Positions 50,342-58,417 of a DNA stretch of 64,000 nucleotides are shown here, one piece after another (position 1 is the stretch's first letter; each line of letters opens with the position of its first letter). The translations under genes were made by a program, and so were the position numbers. Origin of the DNA: Brachybacterium sp. UMB0905 (GTDB lineage: Bacteria; Actinomycetota; Actinomycetes; Actinomycetales; Dermabacteraceae); the NCBI RefSeq assembly GCF_002871795.1, contig NZ_PNHL01000007.1, forward strand, positions 50,830 through 114,829, written 5' to 3'. The notes beneath the pieces were generated by a model that had not been told where the DNA came from, did no database searches, and worked only from the letters and a program-made list of their open reading frames with translations.

Positions 50342-51343
50342 ATGACCGTCACCCTGAAGGCCCACCCCACCGTCGCGGGCTCCCGCGTCCTCGCCTACGG
50401 CGCCGCCCGCGGCGACCTCGTGGTGCCCAACGATGACCTCGTCGGCCCCATCGATTCCTCTGATGAGTGGATCCGGCAGCGCACGGGCATCATCACCCGC
50501 ACCCGGGCTAGCGAGCAGATGGGTGTGGAGGACTTGGCGCTCGCGGCCGGGCGGGAGGCCGTGGAGACCGCGGGCATCGACTTGGAGACGCTGGATGCGA
50601 TCATCGTCTCCACCATTTCCTTCCCGTACCCGACGCCGTCGCTCGCGACGTGGCTCGCTGGACAGTTGGGGCGGCCCGATGTCATCGCCTATGACATCTC
50701 GGCCGCCTGCGCGGGCTTCGCCTATGGGATCGGGCAGGCCGATGCGCTGATCCGCTCCGGTAGCGCCCGCAACGTCCTGGTGATCGGTGCGGAGAAGCTC
50801 TCCGACTACGTCTCCCCCACCGATCGTTCGATCTCCTTCCTGCTGGGCGACGGGGCCGGTGCCGCCGTCGTCGGCTCGAGCGAGGTGCCGCTGATCGGCC
50901 CCACCGTGTGGGGGTCCGACGGCGACCACTGGGAGACGATCCGCATGACCGGCTCCCTCACCCAGTTCCGCGACGGCGAGGGGCCGTGGCCCACCCTCGA
51001 GCAGGATGGCCGCACCGTGTTCCGCTGGGCCGTGTGGCACACCGCGGCGAAGATTCGCGAGATGCTCGAGCTGTCGGGGCTGACGGTCGCGGACGTCGAC
51101 GTGTTCGTACCGCATCAGGCGAACATGCGGATCATCGACGAGCTCGCCAAGCAGCTGAAGCTGCCCGAGAACGTCGTGATCGGCCGCGATATCGCCGAGA
51201 CCGGCAACACCTCGGCCGCCTCGATCCCGCTGGCCACGCACCGCCTGCTGGCCGAGGGGCAGGCGAAGAGCGGCGATGTGCTGGTCCAGTTCGGTTTCGG
51301 CGCGGGCCTGGCGTACGCCGGCCAGGTGCTCGTGCTGCCCTGA
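50342..51343 (+). CDS. fabH: 3-oxoacyl-ACP synthase III
   Basis: FabH starts fatty-acid synthesis by condensing an acyl-CoA with malonyl-ACP, and its specificity sets whether straight or branched chains are made. The 333-residue thiolase-fold protein has the active-site Cys in DISAACAGFAYG near residue 121. FVPHQANMRII near 258 supplies the His, and IAETGNTSAASIPLA near 288 supplies the Asn. The ATG is 2 nt after the fabD stop. A long-armed hairpin follows the stop, so acpP may have its own start. Confidence 0.95.
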   Translation: MTVTLKAHPTVAGSRVLAYGAARGDLVVPNDDLVGPIDSSDEWIRQRTGIITRTRASEQMGVEDLALAAGREAVETAGIDLETLDAIIVSTISFPYPTPSLATWLAGQLGRPDVIAYDISAACAGFAYGIGQADALIRSGSARNVLVIGAEKLSDYVSPTDRSISFLLGDGAGAAVVGSSEVPLIGPTVWGSDGDHWETIRMTGSLTQFRDGEGPWPTLEQDGRTVFRWAVWHTAAKIREMLELSGLTVADVDVFVPHQANMRIIDELAKQLKLPENVVIGRDIAETGNTSAASIPLATHRLLAEGQAKSGDVLVQFGFGAGLAYAGQVLVLP

Positions 51344-51352
51344 TCCCGCCTC

Positions 51353-51399
51353 CAGCGGACTCTCAGTGAGGTAAGCGTCACCTCCCGGCGAGTCCGCTG
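51353..51399 (+). terminator. Long-armed hairpin after fabH
   Basis: CAGCGGACTC at 51353 pairs perfectly with GAGTCCGCTG at 51390, and inside it GAGGT/ACCTC make a second stem. It lies just after the fabH stop and could terminate or process the message before acpP. Confidence 0.5.
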
Positions 51400-51433
51400 A
51401 TCACCGCTGACAGATACCGCCCGGTCACAACGG

Positions 51434-51439
51434 TAGGCT
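51434..51439 (+). promoter_or_regulatory. -10 box TAGGCT, candidate acpP promoter
   Basis: TAGGCT lies ~38 nt upstream of the acpP ATG. A separate promoter would fit the need for high ACP levels. Confidence 0.45.
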
Positions 51440-51477
51440 GTCCCCCGCCACACATCCCCACTTCCGAAGGAGCAGTC

Positions 51478-51726
51478 ATGGCACACACCGAGAACGAGAT
51501 CCTCGAGGGCCTCGCCGAGATCGTCAACGAGGAGACCGGTGTCGCCACCGAGGACGTCAAGATGGACAAGTCCTTCACCGACGACCTCGACATCGACTCC
51601 ATCTCGATGATGACCATCGTGGTCAACGCCGAGGAGAAGTTCGACGTGCGCATCCCCGACGATGAGGTCAAGAACCTGGCCACCGTCGGCGACGCCGTCA
51701 AGTACATCGCGAGCGCCCAGGCCTGA
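51478..51726 (+). CDS. acpP: Acyl carrier protein
   Basis: ACP carries growing acyl chains on a 4'-phosphopantetheine arm. The 82-residue acidic protein shows the modification serine in LDIDSISMMTIV near residue 41, where DSI replaces the usual DSL, and the four-helix spacing with FDVRIPDDEVKNLATVGDAVKYI at the end. The ATG has GAAGGAG 8 nt upstream, the best ribosome site in the cluster, which suits high expression. It is flanked by a hairpin on each side (51353-51399 and 51736-51766). Confidence 0.95.
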   Translation: MAHTENEILEGLAEIVNEETGVATEDVKMDKSFTDDLDIDSISMMTIVVNAEEKFDVRIPDDEVKNLATVGDAVKYIASAQA

Positions 51727-51735
51727 GCCCCGCAT

Positions 51736-51766
51736 GACGCCCGGGACGCACACCGTCCCGGGCGTC
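51736..51766 (+). terminator. Terminator or attenuator between acpP and fabF
   Basis: A perfect 12-bp stem (GACGCCCGGGAC against GTCCCGGGCGTC) with a 7-nt loop lies in the acpP-fabF gap. It probably terminates part of the transcripts and so raises the ratio of acpP to fabF. Confidence 0.65.
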
Positions 51767-51803
51767 TCCGTTCTCCGCCCGCACACCACCCGGAGGTTCT
51801 CCC

Positions 51804-53042
51804 ATGTCCGCGTCCCGTCGCGTCGCCGTCACCGGTCTTGGCACCGTCAATCCGCTCGGCGGTGACGTCGCCTCCACGTGGGAGGCGGCGCTGGCCGGCA
51901 CGTCAGCCGCCCGCACCTTGGAGAACGACTGGAAGGACTCGTACGGGCTGAGCGTCGACTTCGCCTGCCAGCTGATCGATGGGGCGCTCGAACCGCTGTC
52001 GCGCCCGGAGGCGAAGAAGCTCGATCCCTGCGGGCAGTACGCGATGGTCGCCGCCCGTGAGGCCTGGCAGGATGCCGGTGCTCCCGAGGTCGAGCCGGAG
52101 CGGCTCGGCGTGGTGGTCGGCACGGGGATCGGCGGGGTGTGGACCACGCTGGATCAGTGGGATGTGGTGCGTGAGCGCGGCGCCCGTCGGGTGAGCCCCT
52201 TCACGGTGCCGATGCTCATGGCGAATTCCGCGAGCGCCCACATTTCAATGGAGCTGGGTGCCCGCGCCGGGGCCCATACCCCCGTCTCCGCGTGCGCCTC
52301 CGGGGCGGAGGCCGTGGCGGCGGGCATGAACATGATCCGTGAGGGCCGCGCGGATGTGGTCGTCGTCGGTGGCACGGAGGCCTGCATCCACCCGATGACC
52401 CTGGCGGCGTTCGCGAACATCCGTGCGCTCTCCAGCCGCGTGGATGACCCGCAGCACGCTTCGCGCCCCTATGACGTGGACCGCGACGGCTTCGTGCTGG
52501 GCGAGGGCTCCGCGATCCTGGTGCTCGAGAGCGAGGAGCATGCCGCCGCGCGCGGCGCCGCGGTCTACGCCTATGCGGCTGGCCGCGGCATGGCCTCCGA
52601 TGCCCATCACATCTCCGCGCCGTCGGCAGAGGGCCAGGCCCGCGCGGTGCGCGAGGCGGTGTCCGATGCTGGCGTGGCTGCTGCGGATATCAAGCACATC
52701 AATGCTCACGGCACCTCGACTCCGCTGGGTGACCTCGGCGAGCTGCGCGCAGTCTCCGATGCGCTGGATGGTGTGACCGATCAGATCGTCGTGACCTCCA
52801 CGAAGTCGATGACGGGGCATCTCATGGGCGGTGCCGGGGCGATCGAATCGCTCTTCTCCGTGCTCGCGGCGAAGCACCGCGTCTCCCCGCCCACAATCAA
52901 CATCGAGACGCTCGACCCGGAGACCCCGATGAGCATCGCTCAGAACAGCACGGTCGAGCTGTCCCAGGGTGATCTGGCGGTGCTGAACAACGCCTTCGGC
53001 TTCGGCGGCCACGACGTCGCCGTGGTGTTCACGACCGCCTGA
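51804..53042 (+). CDS. fabF: Beta-ketoacyl-ACP synthase II
   Basis: FabF elongates acyl-ACP chains. The 412-residue KAS protein has the catalytic Cys in PVSACASGAEAV near residue 164, the two His in NAHGTSTPLGD near 306 and SMTGHLMGGAGAIES near 343, and the ending FGFGGHDVAVVF. The ATG has CGGAGG 8 nt upstream. The order fabD-fabH-acpP-fabF is the standard actinobacterial type II fatty-acid cluster. It is convergent with the DUF3145 gene. Confidence 0.95.
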   Translation: MSASRRVAVTGLGTVNPLGGDVASTWEAALAGTSAARTLENDWKDSYGLSVDFACQLIDGALEPLSRPEAKKLDPCGQYAMVAAREAWQDAGAPEVEPERLGVVVGTGIGGVWTTLDQWDVVRERGARRVSPFTVPMLMANSASAHISMELGARAGAHTPVSACASGAEAVAAGMNMIREGRADVVVVGGTEACIHPMTLAAFANIRALSSRVDDPQHASRPYDVDRDGFVLGEGSAILVLESEEHAAARGAAVYAYAAGRGMASDAHHISAPSAEGQARAVREAVSDAGVAAADIKHINAHGTSTPLGDLGELRAVSDALDGVTDQIVVTSTKSMTGHLMGGAGAIESLFSVLAAKHRVSPPTINIETLDPETPMSIAQNSTVELSQGDLAVLNNAFGFGGHDVAVVFTTA

Positions 53043-53108
53043 GCGACCCTGGCCTGAGCGGGCCTGGCCAGCGCGGGTCTCCGCCCGAGCGCCCCGCCCC
53101 CGCGCCGC

Positions 53109-53600
53109 TCAGCTCACGCGGTGAAGCCAGCGCATGGGCACGCCCTCGCCCGCGTGGCGGTAGATCTCCAGCTCCTCGTCCCAGGGCTCCCCGAGGGCGA
53201 TGCCGAGCTCGCGCTGGAGGACGCGGGCATCACCTCCAGCGCGCTCCATGCACCCGCGCACATGGTCCTCGGTGAGCACGATATTGCCGGCATGGTCGGT
53301 AGCGGCGTGGTGGATGCCGAGCTCAGGGGTGCAGCTCCAGCGCGCGCCGTCGGTGCGGGAAGTGGCCTCCTGGGTGACCTCGAAGCGCACCTCGTGCATG
53401 CCGCGCAGGGCCGAGACCAGGCGCGCGCCGGTGTCCTCCCGGCCCCGCCAGCTGAGCTCGGAACGCATGAGGCCACGGCCGATGGACTGCTCCTCCCAGC
53501 GCATGTGGGAAGGCACGCCAATGACTCCGGCGGCGGCCCATTCGATGTGAGGCGTGAGGGCCCGCGGCGCGGAGTGGATGTACAGAACGCCCTGGGTCAT
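53109..53600 (-). CDS. DUF3145 family protein
   Basis: This 163-residue protein belongs to DUF3145, often found beside the fab cluster of actinobacteria. It contains GVLYIHSAPRALTPHIEWAA near the start, EEQSIGRGLMRSELSWRG, and LQRELGIALGEPWDEELEIYRHAGEG at the end. The function is unknown. The ATG has GGAAGGA upstream. It is convergent with fabF. Confidence 0.9.
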   Translation of the reverse strand: MTQGVLYIHSAPRALTPHIEWAAAGVIGVPSHMRWEEQSIGRGLMRSELSWRGREDTGARLVSALRGMHEVRFEVTQEATSRTDGARWSCTPELGIHHAATDHAGNIVLTEDHVRGCMERAGGDARVLQRELGIALGEPWDEELEIYRHAGEGVPMRWLHRVS

Positions 53601-53690
53601 CTCGTTCCTTCCGGTTCCGATGCGTCTTCCCCAACGAATCGGTGCCCTGGATGGAATCGACGACAGCGGGCGGCTGTCTGCTGGTAGAGC

Positions 53691-54182
53691 TTAGAACCTC
53701 TCGCGGATCGCTCGCAATGCCTGCTTCTTCACCGACCGCTCCAAGCCGTCGAAGTACAGCGCGCCATCGAGGTGCCCCACCTCATGCTGGATGAGCCGGG
53801 CGATGATGCCCTCGCCGGCCAGTTCGATCTCCTCGCCCTCGAGGTTCTGGCCCACGCAGCGGGCGTAGGCGGCTCGAGTGCGGGGGTAGAACAGGCCCGG
53901 CACGGACAGGCAGCCCTCATCGTCGTGCTGCTCCTGCTCGGACAGCTCCACGATCACGGGGTTCAGGATGTAGCCCACTTCGCCGGTCTCCACGAGGTGC
54001 CAGGAGAAGGCGCGCTGGCTGACGCCGATCTGGTTGGCGGCCACGCCCGCTCGGCCGTCGTCATCCACGGTGTCCAGCAGGTCCTGGACGAGGGCCCGGG
54101 TGCCGTCGGTAATCGTGCGGATCTCGTCGCAGGGGGTGCGCAGCACGGGGTCGCCGACGATGCGGATCGGTCGGATCGCCAT
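53691..54182 (-). CDS. def: Peptide deformylase
   Basis: Def removes the formyl group from new proteins, before MetAP. The 163-residue metalloenzyme has motif 1 AGVAANQIG near residue 44, motif 2 EGCLSVP near 90 with the Cys ligand, and motif 3 QHEVGHLDG near 133 with the two His ligands and catalytic Glu. The usual QHEXDHL has Gly in place of Asp here. The ATG overlaps the stop of the osmC-like gene (TGATG), so it is coupled. It ends in a 90-nt gap before DUF3145. Confidence 0.93.
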   Translation of the reverse strand: MAIRPIRIVGDPVLRTPCDEIRTITDGTRALVQDLLDTVDDDGRAGVAANQIGVSQRAFSWHLVETGEVGYILNPVIVELSEQEQHDDEGCLSVPGLFYPRTRAAYARCVGQNLEGEEIELAGEGIIARLIQHEVGHLDGALYFDGLERSVKKQALRAIRERF

Positions 54183-54739
54183 CAGGCCTGTTCCTCGCCC
54201 GGGTGCGGGCTCGCAGCATCAGCGGAGGTACCGTCCGCGGCCGACGGGTCTCCCTCCGCGGATGCCGCGTCCCTCGCCGAAGCATTCGATTCAGCGCGCA
54301 GGGGCCGGTGCTTCACCTCGACGCCGGGCACGACGGTGCGCTCGACGGTGCAGCCGGCCACGATGGCGCGCTGAATCACGGTGCCAAGCGCCTGGACCTG
54401 CTCCTCGGAGAGGCCCTCGAGCGGCAGCTGCAGCTCCTCGACGATCCGCTCGTACCGGTTCAGCTCTTCATCGGCGGTGCCGTGCGCCCACAGGCGGAGG
54501 TCCACCTGCTGGCCCAGTCGGCGGGCGATGGCGTTGTCCGCGGACATGCCGGCGCAGCCGATCAGTGCGAGCTTCAGCAGCTCACCGGGGTTGATCTGGC
54601 CTTCGCCGTGGCCGATGGGGATCTCGACGCCGCGTTGGTTGCGGCCCATGAGGGTGCGATGTCCAGTGCGGTCGGCCCACACGCTGCCGGGGCCGAAATC
54701 CTCGGGCAGCTCGAAGCGATCATCGGGCAGGGTCGGCAT
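54182..54739 (-). CDS. OsmC family protein
   Basis: OsmC/Ohr proteins are cysteine-based peroxidases. The 185-residue protein has the peroxidatic Cys in [13 protein letters not shown] near residue 67 and the second Cys in [11 protein letters not shown] near 136, plus [14 protein letters not shown] before the first. The Gln/Glu-rich middle contains [10 protein letters not shown]. The last ~35 residues are an Ala/Ser/Asp-rich tail not typical for the fold. The ATG has AAGGAG 8 nt upstream. Its stop overlaps the def start. Confidence 0.85.
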   Translation of the reverse strand: MPTLPDDRFELPEDFGPGSVWADRTGHRTLMGRNQRGVEIPIGHGEGQINPGELLKLALIGCAGMSADNAIARRLGQQVDLRLWAHGTADEELNRYERIVEELQLPLEGLSEEQVQALGTVIQRAIVAGCTVERTVVPGVEVKHRPLRAESNASARDAASAEGDPSAADGTSADAASPHPGEEQA

Positions 54740-54781
54740 CGGCCTGGCTCCTTCAACGGCGTGGGGTGGGGCGGAAATGCG

Positions 54782-54810
54782 ACAGCCCCGGAGGTGGTGT
54801 CCGGGGCTGT
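54782..54810 (-). terminator. Terminator of tRNA-Asn
   Basis: A perfect 11-bp stem (ACAGCCCCGGA against TCCGGGGCTGT) with a 7-nt loop lies just past the 3' end of tRNA-Asn on the minus strand. Confidence 0.7.
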
Positions 54811-54820
54811 GTGCTGTGGG

Positions 54821-54893
54821 CTCCCGCAGTTGGACTTGAACCAACAACCCTTCGATTAACAGTCGAATGCTCTGCCGATTGAGCTATGCGGGA
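54821..54893 (-). tRNA. tRNA-Asn (anticodon GTT)
   Basis: Minus strand: acceptor TCCCGCA/TGCGGGA, anticodon stem TTCGA/TCGAA around CTGTTAA, T-loop TTCAAGT, discriminator G. CCA is not encoded. Confidence 0.95.
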
Positions 54894-54959
54894 TCGACCT
54901 GGACGACTCTAGCAGGGTCGCCGCCGCGCCTGCACGTCGAGATGCCCTCCGGGGTGGGA

Positions 54960-56150
54960 TTATGACGAAGCTAACCCCGCCAGGCGGGCGTTGATCTCGT
55001 CGTCGGCCGTGGGGTCGGTGGAGCCGCGCACCTCGAGCGTGGGGACCAGCCCGTCGTCGGCCGTCTGATGCTCCTCACCGTGCGTCTGGGCGGTGGCCTC
55101 GGTGCTGCGGTCGGTGATGATCTGGAGCATGCGCCGGGCGGCCAGGCGTCCGTATTCGACGGCGGAGCGGCTGACGGCGGTGATGCGCGGCCGATGGGAG
55201 CGCATCATCGCGGAATCCTCGTAGGAGGCGATGGCGATGTCCTGCGGGATACGCAGACCTTGCTGCGCGATCACGCGGGCTCCGCCGAGGGCCATCTCAT
55301 CGCTGTCATAGATGATCGCGGTGGGCGCATCGCCCGTGCGCAGCAGTTCGGCGGTGGCTGTCGCAGCACCGTAGGCGGTGAACCCGGCCTCATGGAGGAT
55401 TGGGTCGATGCCGTGCTCGGCGCACAGGGCGGCGAAGGTGGCGTCGCGGGTCGCGGTGTGGAGGTATTCACCAGCGCCGGCCAGGCGGGCGATGCGGCGA
55501 TGCCCAGCCTTTGCGAGATGTTCGACGAGCAGACTGGTGACGAAGGCATCGTCGGCGTAGACGGCGGGCAGGGTGCCGTGGTGACCGGGGCCACCGACGA
55601 CGAGGGCGGGCTGCCCGAGCTGTTCGAGGACGGGCACGCGCGGGTCATCCACGCGCAGGTCCAGCAGGATCACGCCGTCCACGCGGCGCTGCCCGAACCA
55701 GCGGCGGTAGGTCTCGATCTCCGCGTCGGTGTTCTCCACGATCTTCATCTGCAGCGAATAGTCGCGGGCGCTGAGGACCTCCTGCAGTCCGGCGATGAAC
55801 CCGCCGAAGAAGGCTTCGCTGCCCAGCACGTCCGCGGGGCGGGCGAGGACCATACCGATGGTGAGCACGGGCGCTCCGGCCAGTGCCCGGGCCGCGTGGG
55901 AGGGCATCCAGTTCAGTTCGCGGGCGATCTCGACGATCCGCGCCCGGGTGGCATCGGAGACCCCGGGGCGGCCGTTGACGGCCAGTGAGACAGCGGCAGC
56001 GGTGACTCCGGCACGCTCGGCGATGTCGGCGATGGTGACGCGTCGGCCGCGGCCTCTCCCCCGCGGCGCAGAGGTTCGACCTTCGCGGGGTTCCGCGGTG
56101 GACGGCGCTGTGCTGTTCGCGGCTTTCCGCGTACTCTGAGACGCTGTCAT
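54960..56150 (-). CDS. LacI family transcriptional regulator
   Basis: This 396-residue regulator has a ~36-residue Ser/Thr/Arg-rich N-terminal tail, then the LacI HTH (VTIADIAERAGVTAAAVS, residues ~38-55) and hinge NGRPGVSDATRARI. The periplasmic-binding-protein-like ligand domain follows (VLTIGMVLARPADVLGSE...; DGVILLDLRVDDPRVP; DSDEMALGGARVI). The ATG has GGGAGG 9 nt upstream. The long tail makes a later internal start possible. It is divergent from the glycoside hydrolase at 56353, so that gene is the likely target. The effector sugar cannot be read from sequence. Confidence 0.88.
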   Translation of the reverse strand: MTASQSTRKAANSTAPSTAEPREGRTSAPRGRGRGRRVTIADIAERAGVTAAAVSLAVNGRPGVSDATRARIVEIARELNWMPSHAARALAGAPVLTIGMVLARPADVLGSEAFFGGFIAGLQEVLSARDYSLQMKIVENTDAEIETYRRWFGQRRVDGVILLDLRVDDPRVPVLEQLGQPALVVGGPGHHGTLPAVYADDAFVTSLLVEHLAKAGHRRIARLAGAGEYLHTATRDATFAALCAEHGIDPILHEAGFTAYGAATATAELLRTGDAPTAIIYDSDEMALGGARVIAQQGLRIPQDIAIASYEDSAMMRSHRPRITAVSRSAVEYGRLAARRMLQIITDRSTEATAQTHGEEHQTADDGLVPTLEVRGSTDPTADDEINARLAGLASS

Positions 56151-56173
56151 CGCCGATTCCTCCCGACGCTGGG

Positions 56174-56179
56174 ATCGTA
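56174..56179 (-). promoter_or_regulatory. -10 box TACGAT of the LacI gene
   Basis: TACGAT on the minus strand is ~24 nt upstream of the LacI ATG and would give a leader of ~17 nt containing GGGAGG. Confidence 0.4.
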
Positions 56180-56249
56180 TCTCGTAACTGTAGGCCCACC
56201 AGCTGATCTGAGGCTGAGCGGAGGTCCCGCGCTCGGCCTACTTGAACGC

Positions 56250-56255
56250 TATAGT
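56250..56255 (+). promoter_or_regulatory. -10 box TATAGT, candidate glycoside hydrolase promoter
   Basis: TATAGT lies ~100 nt upstream of the hydrolase start in the divergent gap. The leader would include the inverted repeat at 56286-56300. Confidence 0.4.
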
Positions 56256-56285
56256 AGTGGGAACATCTGGCATTGCGGCAGCGAT

Positions 56286-56300
56286 CAGCGAATCACGCTG
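56286..56300. promoter_or_regulatory. Weak inverted repeat, possible LacI operator
   Basis: CAGCG-AATCA-CGCTG has 5-bp arms and lies downstream of the predicted -10 box, where a repressor would block transcription. It does not match the standard LacI consensus with a central CG, so the call is weak. Confidence 0.25.
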
Positions 56301-56352
56301 TCGCATTGTTCCATCCCATCACCCTCACCTGCTCGCGACCTGAAGGACACCG

Positions 56353-57642
56353 ATGTCTGCCACTGCCCCGCCCGCGACCCCGACCACGACGCGGCCCGGG
56401 ACCGCTGCTGCGGTGCGCTTCGGCGCGAACTACACGCCGCGGCGCGGCTGGTTCCATGCATGGCTGGATCTGGATCTGGACCAGGTGGGTGAGGATCTGC
56501 AGCAGATCGCCGAGCTCGGCGCGGACCACGTGCGGATCTTCCCGCTGTGGACCCTGCTGCAACCCAACCGCACTCTCATTCGTGAGCGCGCCCTCGAGGA
56601 TGTGCGCGCCGTGGTGGATGTGGCCGGGCGGCTGGGCCTGGATGTGTGCGTGGACGCGATTCAGGGGCATCTGTCGAGCTTCGATTTTCAGCCCAGCTGG
56701 CTGACCACCTGGCACCGTCGGAACATGTTCACCGATCCCGACGTGGTGACCTCCACCGCGGAGCTGGTGCGCCGCCTGTCTGCGCAGGTGGCCGATGCGC
56801 CGAACCTGCTGGGCATGAGTGTAGGCAATGAGGTCAACCAGTTCAGCGCCTCCAACCACCCGGATCCCGATCCGCTGAGCGTTCAGCAGGCTGAGGCGTG
56901 GACCCGGCGGATGCTGCAGGCTGCCCGCGAGGGGGCGCCGGAGGGCCTGCATTCAGTGGCGAACTATGACGCCGCGTGGTTCATGGATGATCACGCCTTC
57001 ACCCCGGATCAGTCCGCACAGCTGGGGGACGCGACGGTGGTGCATTCGTGGATCTTCGATGGCACCGGGCAGAAGTACGGGCCGTGCTCCTACGAGGTGG
57101 AGCACCGGGCGGAGTACTACCTCGAGCTCGCGCGCAGCTTCTCCGCCGCTCCGGAGCGGCCGCTGTGGCTGCAAGAGGTGGGCGCGCCCCGCAATGTGCT
57201 GGATGAGGACGATGTAGCGTGGTTCGTCACCCGCACTGTGGAGACGGCGCTGGATTGCCCGCAGCTGTACGGCGTGACCTGGTGGTGCTCGCACGACGTC
57301 TCGCAGGACTTGGCGGATTTCCCGCCGCTCGAGCACACGCTGGGGCTGTTCACGGCCGATGGGGCGCTCAAGGACTCCGGCCGTGCGTTCCGTGATGCGA
57401 TCTCCGCGGCGAAGGAGCAGGCGCCCGCGGCGCCGCGAGGGCGCGCGATCGACTTCCCCGTCGGGCCGGACCCGCTGCTGGAGCGCTCTGCCGCTGCTCC
57501 CGGCGGTGCGGTGTTCGAGGCGTGGATGGAAGCGTCACGGGCCGGGGAGCGGCCGACGGTACGCGTGGTGCGCGAGCACGGCGAACTGCGCGCGGGCGAT
57601 ACCCGCACCGGCGGTGCTGCGGCGACTCGCGGCGGGGCCTGA
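56353..57642 (+). CDS. Clan A glycoside hydrolase, (beta/alpha)8 barrel, GH5-like
   Basis: This 429-residue protein has no signal peptide, so it should act in the cytosol on imported oligosaccharides. It starts with a ~20-residue Thr/Pro/Ala-rich tail, then FGANYTPRRGW and HVRIFPLWTLLQPN. The acid/base residue is Glu160 in GMSVGNEVNQF and the nucleophile Glu275 in LWLQEVGAP, the NE and xEG pattern of clan A. The closest labels are GH5- or mannosidase-like, without certainty. The C-terminal ~70 residues (after DAISAAKEQ) are Ala/Arg-rich and may be disordered. The ATG has GAAGGACACC upstream. A divergent LacI regulator is adjacent, but no transporter is. Confidence 0.7.
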   Translation: MSATAPPATPTTTRPGTAAAVRFGANYTPRRGWFHAWLDLDLDQVGEDLQQIAELGADHVRIFPLWTLLQPNRTLIRERALEDVRAVVDVAGRLGLDVCVDAIQGHLSSFDFQPSWLTTWHRRNMFTDPDVVTSTAELVRRLSAQVADAPNLLGMSVGNEVNQFSASNHPDPDPLSVQQAEAWTRRMLQAAREGAPEGLHSVANYDAAWFMDDHAFTPDQSAQLGDATVVHSWIFDGTGQKYGPCSYEVEHRAEYYLELARSFSAAPERPLWLQEVGAPRNVLDEDDVAWFVTRTVETALDCPQLYGVTWWCSHDVSQDLADFPPLEHTLGLFTADGALKDSGRAFRDAISAAKEQAPAAPRGRAIDFPVGPDPLLERSAAAPGGAVFEAWMEASRAGERPTVRVVREHGELRAGDTRTGGAAATRGGA

Positions 57643-57774
57643 GAGCGCGCTCATGGGCTAGCGGATTCATGCCGGGAAGCACGAGCTTCAGACGAAGGCT
57701 CGCCTGCCGACCCACCGTGGCCACAACATGTCCTGCCTGTGATCCATCTGAGCAGGTCACAGCGGCTGACGTGG

Positions 57775-57780
57775 TAGATT
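57775..57780 (+). promoter_or_regulatory. -10 box TAGATT upstream of the CAU tRNA
   Basis: TAGATT lies 25 nt upstream of the mature 5' end, the same distance as seen for tRNA-Leu. Confidence 0.4.
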
Positions 57781-57804
57781 CTGCGAGGCCCACGTGCAGG
57801 GCTC

Positions 57805-57878
57805 GGCCCAGTAGCTCAGCAGGTTAGAGCAGCGGACTCATAATCCGTCGGTCGCGGGTTCAAGCCCCGCCTGGGCCA
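57805..57878 (+). tRNA. tRNA with anticodon CAT, probably tRNA-Ile2 (lysidine), elongator Met possible
   Basis: Acceptor GGCCCAG/CTGGGCC, anticodon stem GCGGA/TCCGT around CTCATAA, T-loop TTCAAGC. A CAT anticodon may be initiator or elongator Met, or Ile2. It lacks an initiator-like mismatch at 1-72, and pairs C4-G69 and C5-G68 match the TilS recognition pattern, so Ile2 is favoured. CCA is not fully encoded (ACC then G). Confidence 0.85.
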
Positions 57879-58005
57879 CCGAGAAACGTCACTTGACCAG
57901 GCGTGGTGCCTGACCTTCTGAGTGTCGCATCGAGGGTCCGCGCCGACCACCACAAACGTGTCATGCACCGCCCCGCTGGTGGGCAAGTGAGCACGCGGCG
58001 GTAGG

Positions 58006-58033
58006 TTGACCGGGTTGCTCCGAACGATATTCG
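58006..58033 (+). promoter_or_regulatory. Candidate promoter of the cold-shock gene
   Basis: TTGACC and TATTCG are 16 nt apart. A start near 58040 would give a leader of ~115 nt, as in many cold-shock mRNAs. The -10 box is poor. Confidence 0.3.
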
Positions 58034-58154
58034 TGCCGATCCGCCGTGTGGGCGGAGATCGCAATGCAGGACCTGGTTCCTTCTGACAGTGCGTCGAGTC
58101 AGCACCCCCGGGCAGCCGAAACGCGGCTGCTCATCTACTCAGAAGGGATCCGAT

Positions 58155-58361
58155 ATGGATACCGGCACCGTCAAGTGGTTCAACGCCGACAAGGGCTTTG
58201 GCTTCATCGCCCCCGACAACGGCTCGGCCGACGTCTTCGTGCACGTCAGCGCGATCCATTCCACCGGCTACCGCACCCTCGAGGAGGGCCAGAAGGTCCA
58301 GTTCGAGACCGAGCGCGGCCAGAAGGGCCTGCAGGCGGCGAATCTCTCCGTCATCGCCTGA
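58155..58361 (+). CDS. CspA family cold-shock protein
   Basis: This 68-residue OB-fold protein binds single-stranded nucleic acids and acts as an RNA chaperone. It begins [20 protein letters not shown], with RNP1 KGFGFI at residues ~13-18 and RNP2 VFVHVS at ~27-32. The start ATG has AAGGGA 7 nt upstream; a longer frame upstream is not supported. The first residues differ from the usual MAQGTV. It follows the CAU tRNA after a 276-nt gap in which I recognise only the candidate promoter, and precedes an acidic unknown gene. Confidence 0.94.
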   Translation: MDTGTVKWFNADKGFGFIAPDNGSADVFVHVSAIHSTGYRTLEEGQKVQFETERGQKGLQAANLSVIA

Positions 58362-58417
58362 GACCCCAGCGTCGAAAGACTGTCGACACAGCGCAGCGCC
58401 GAGGGGAGACTGGCACC

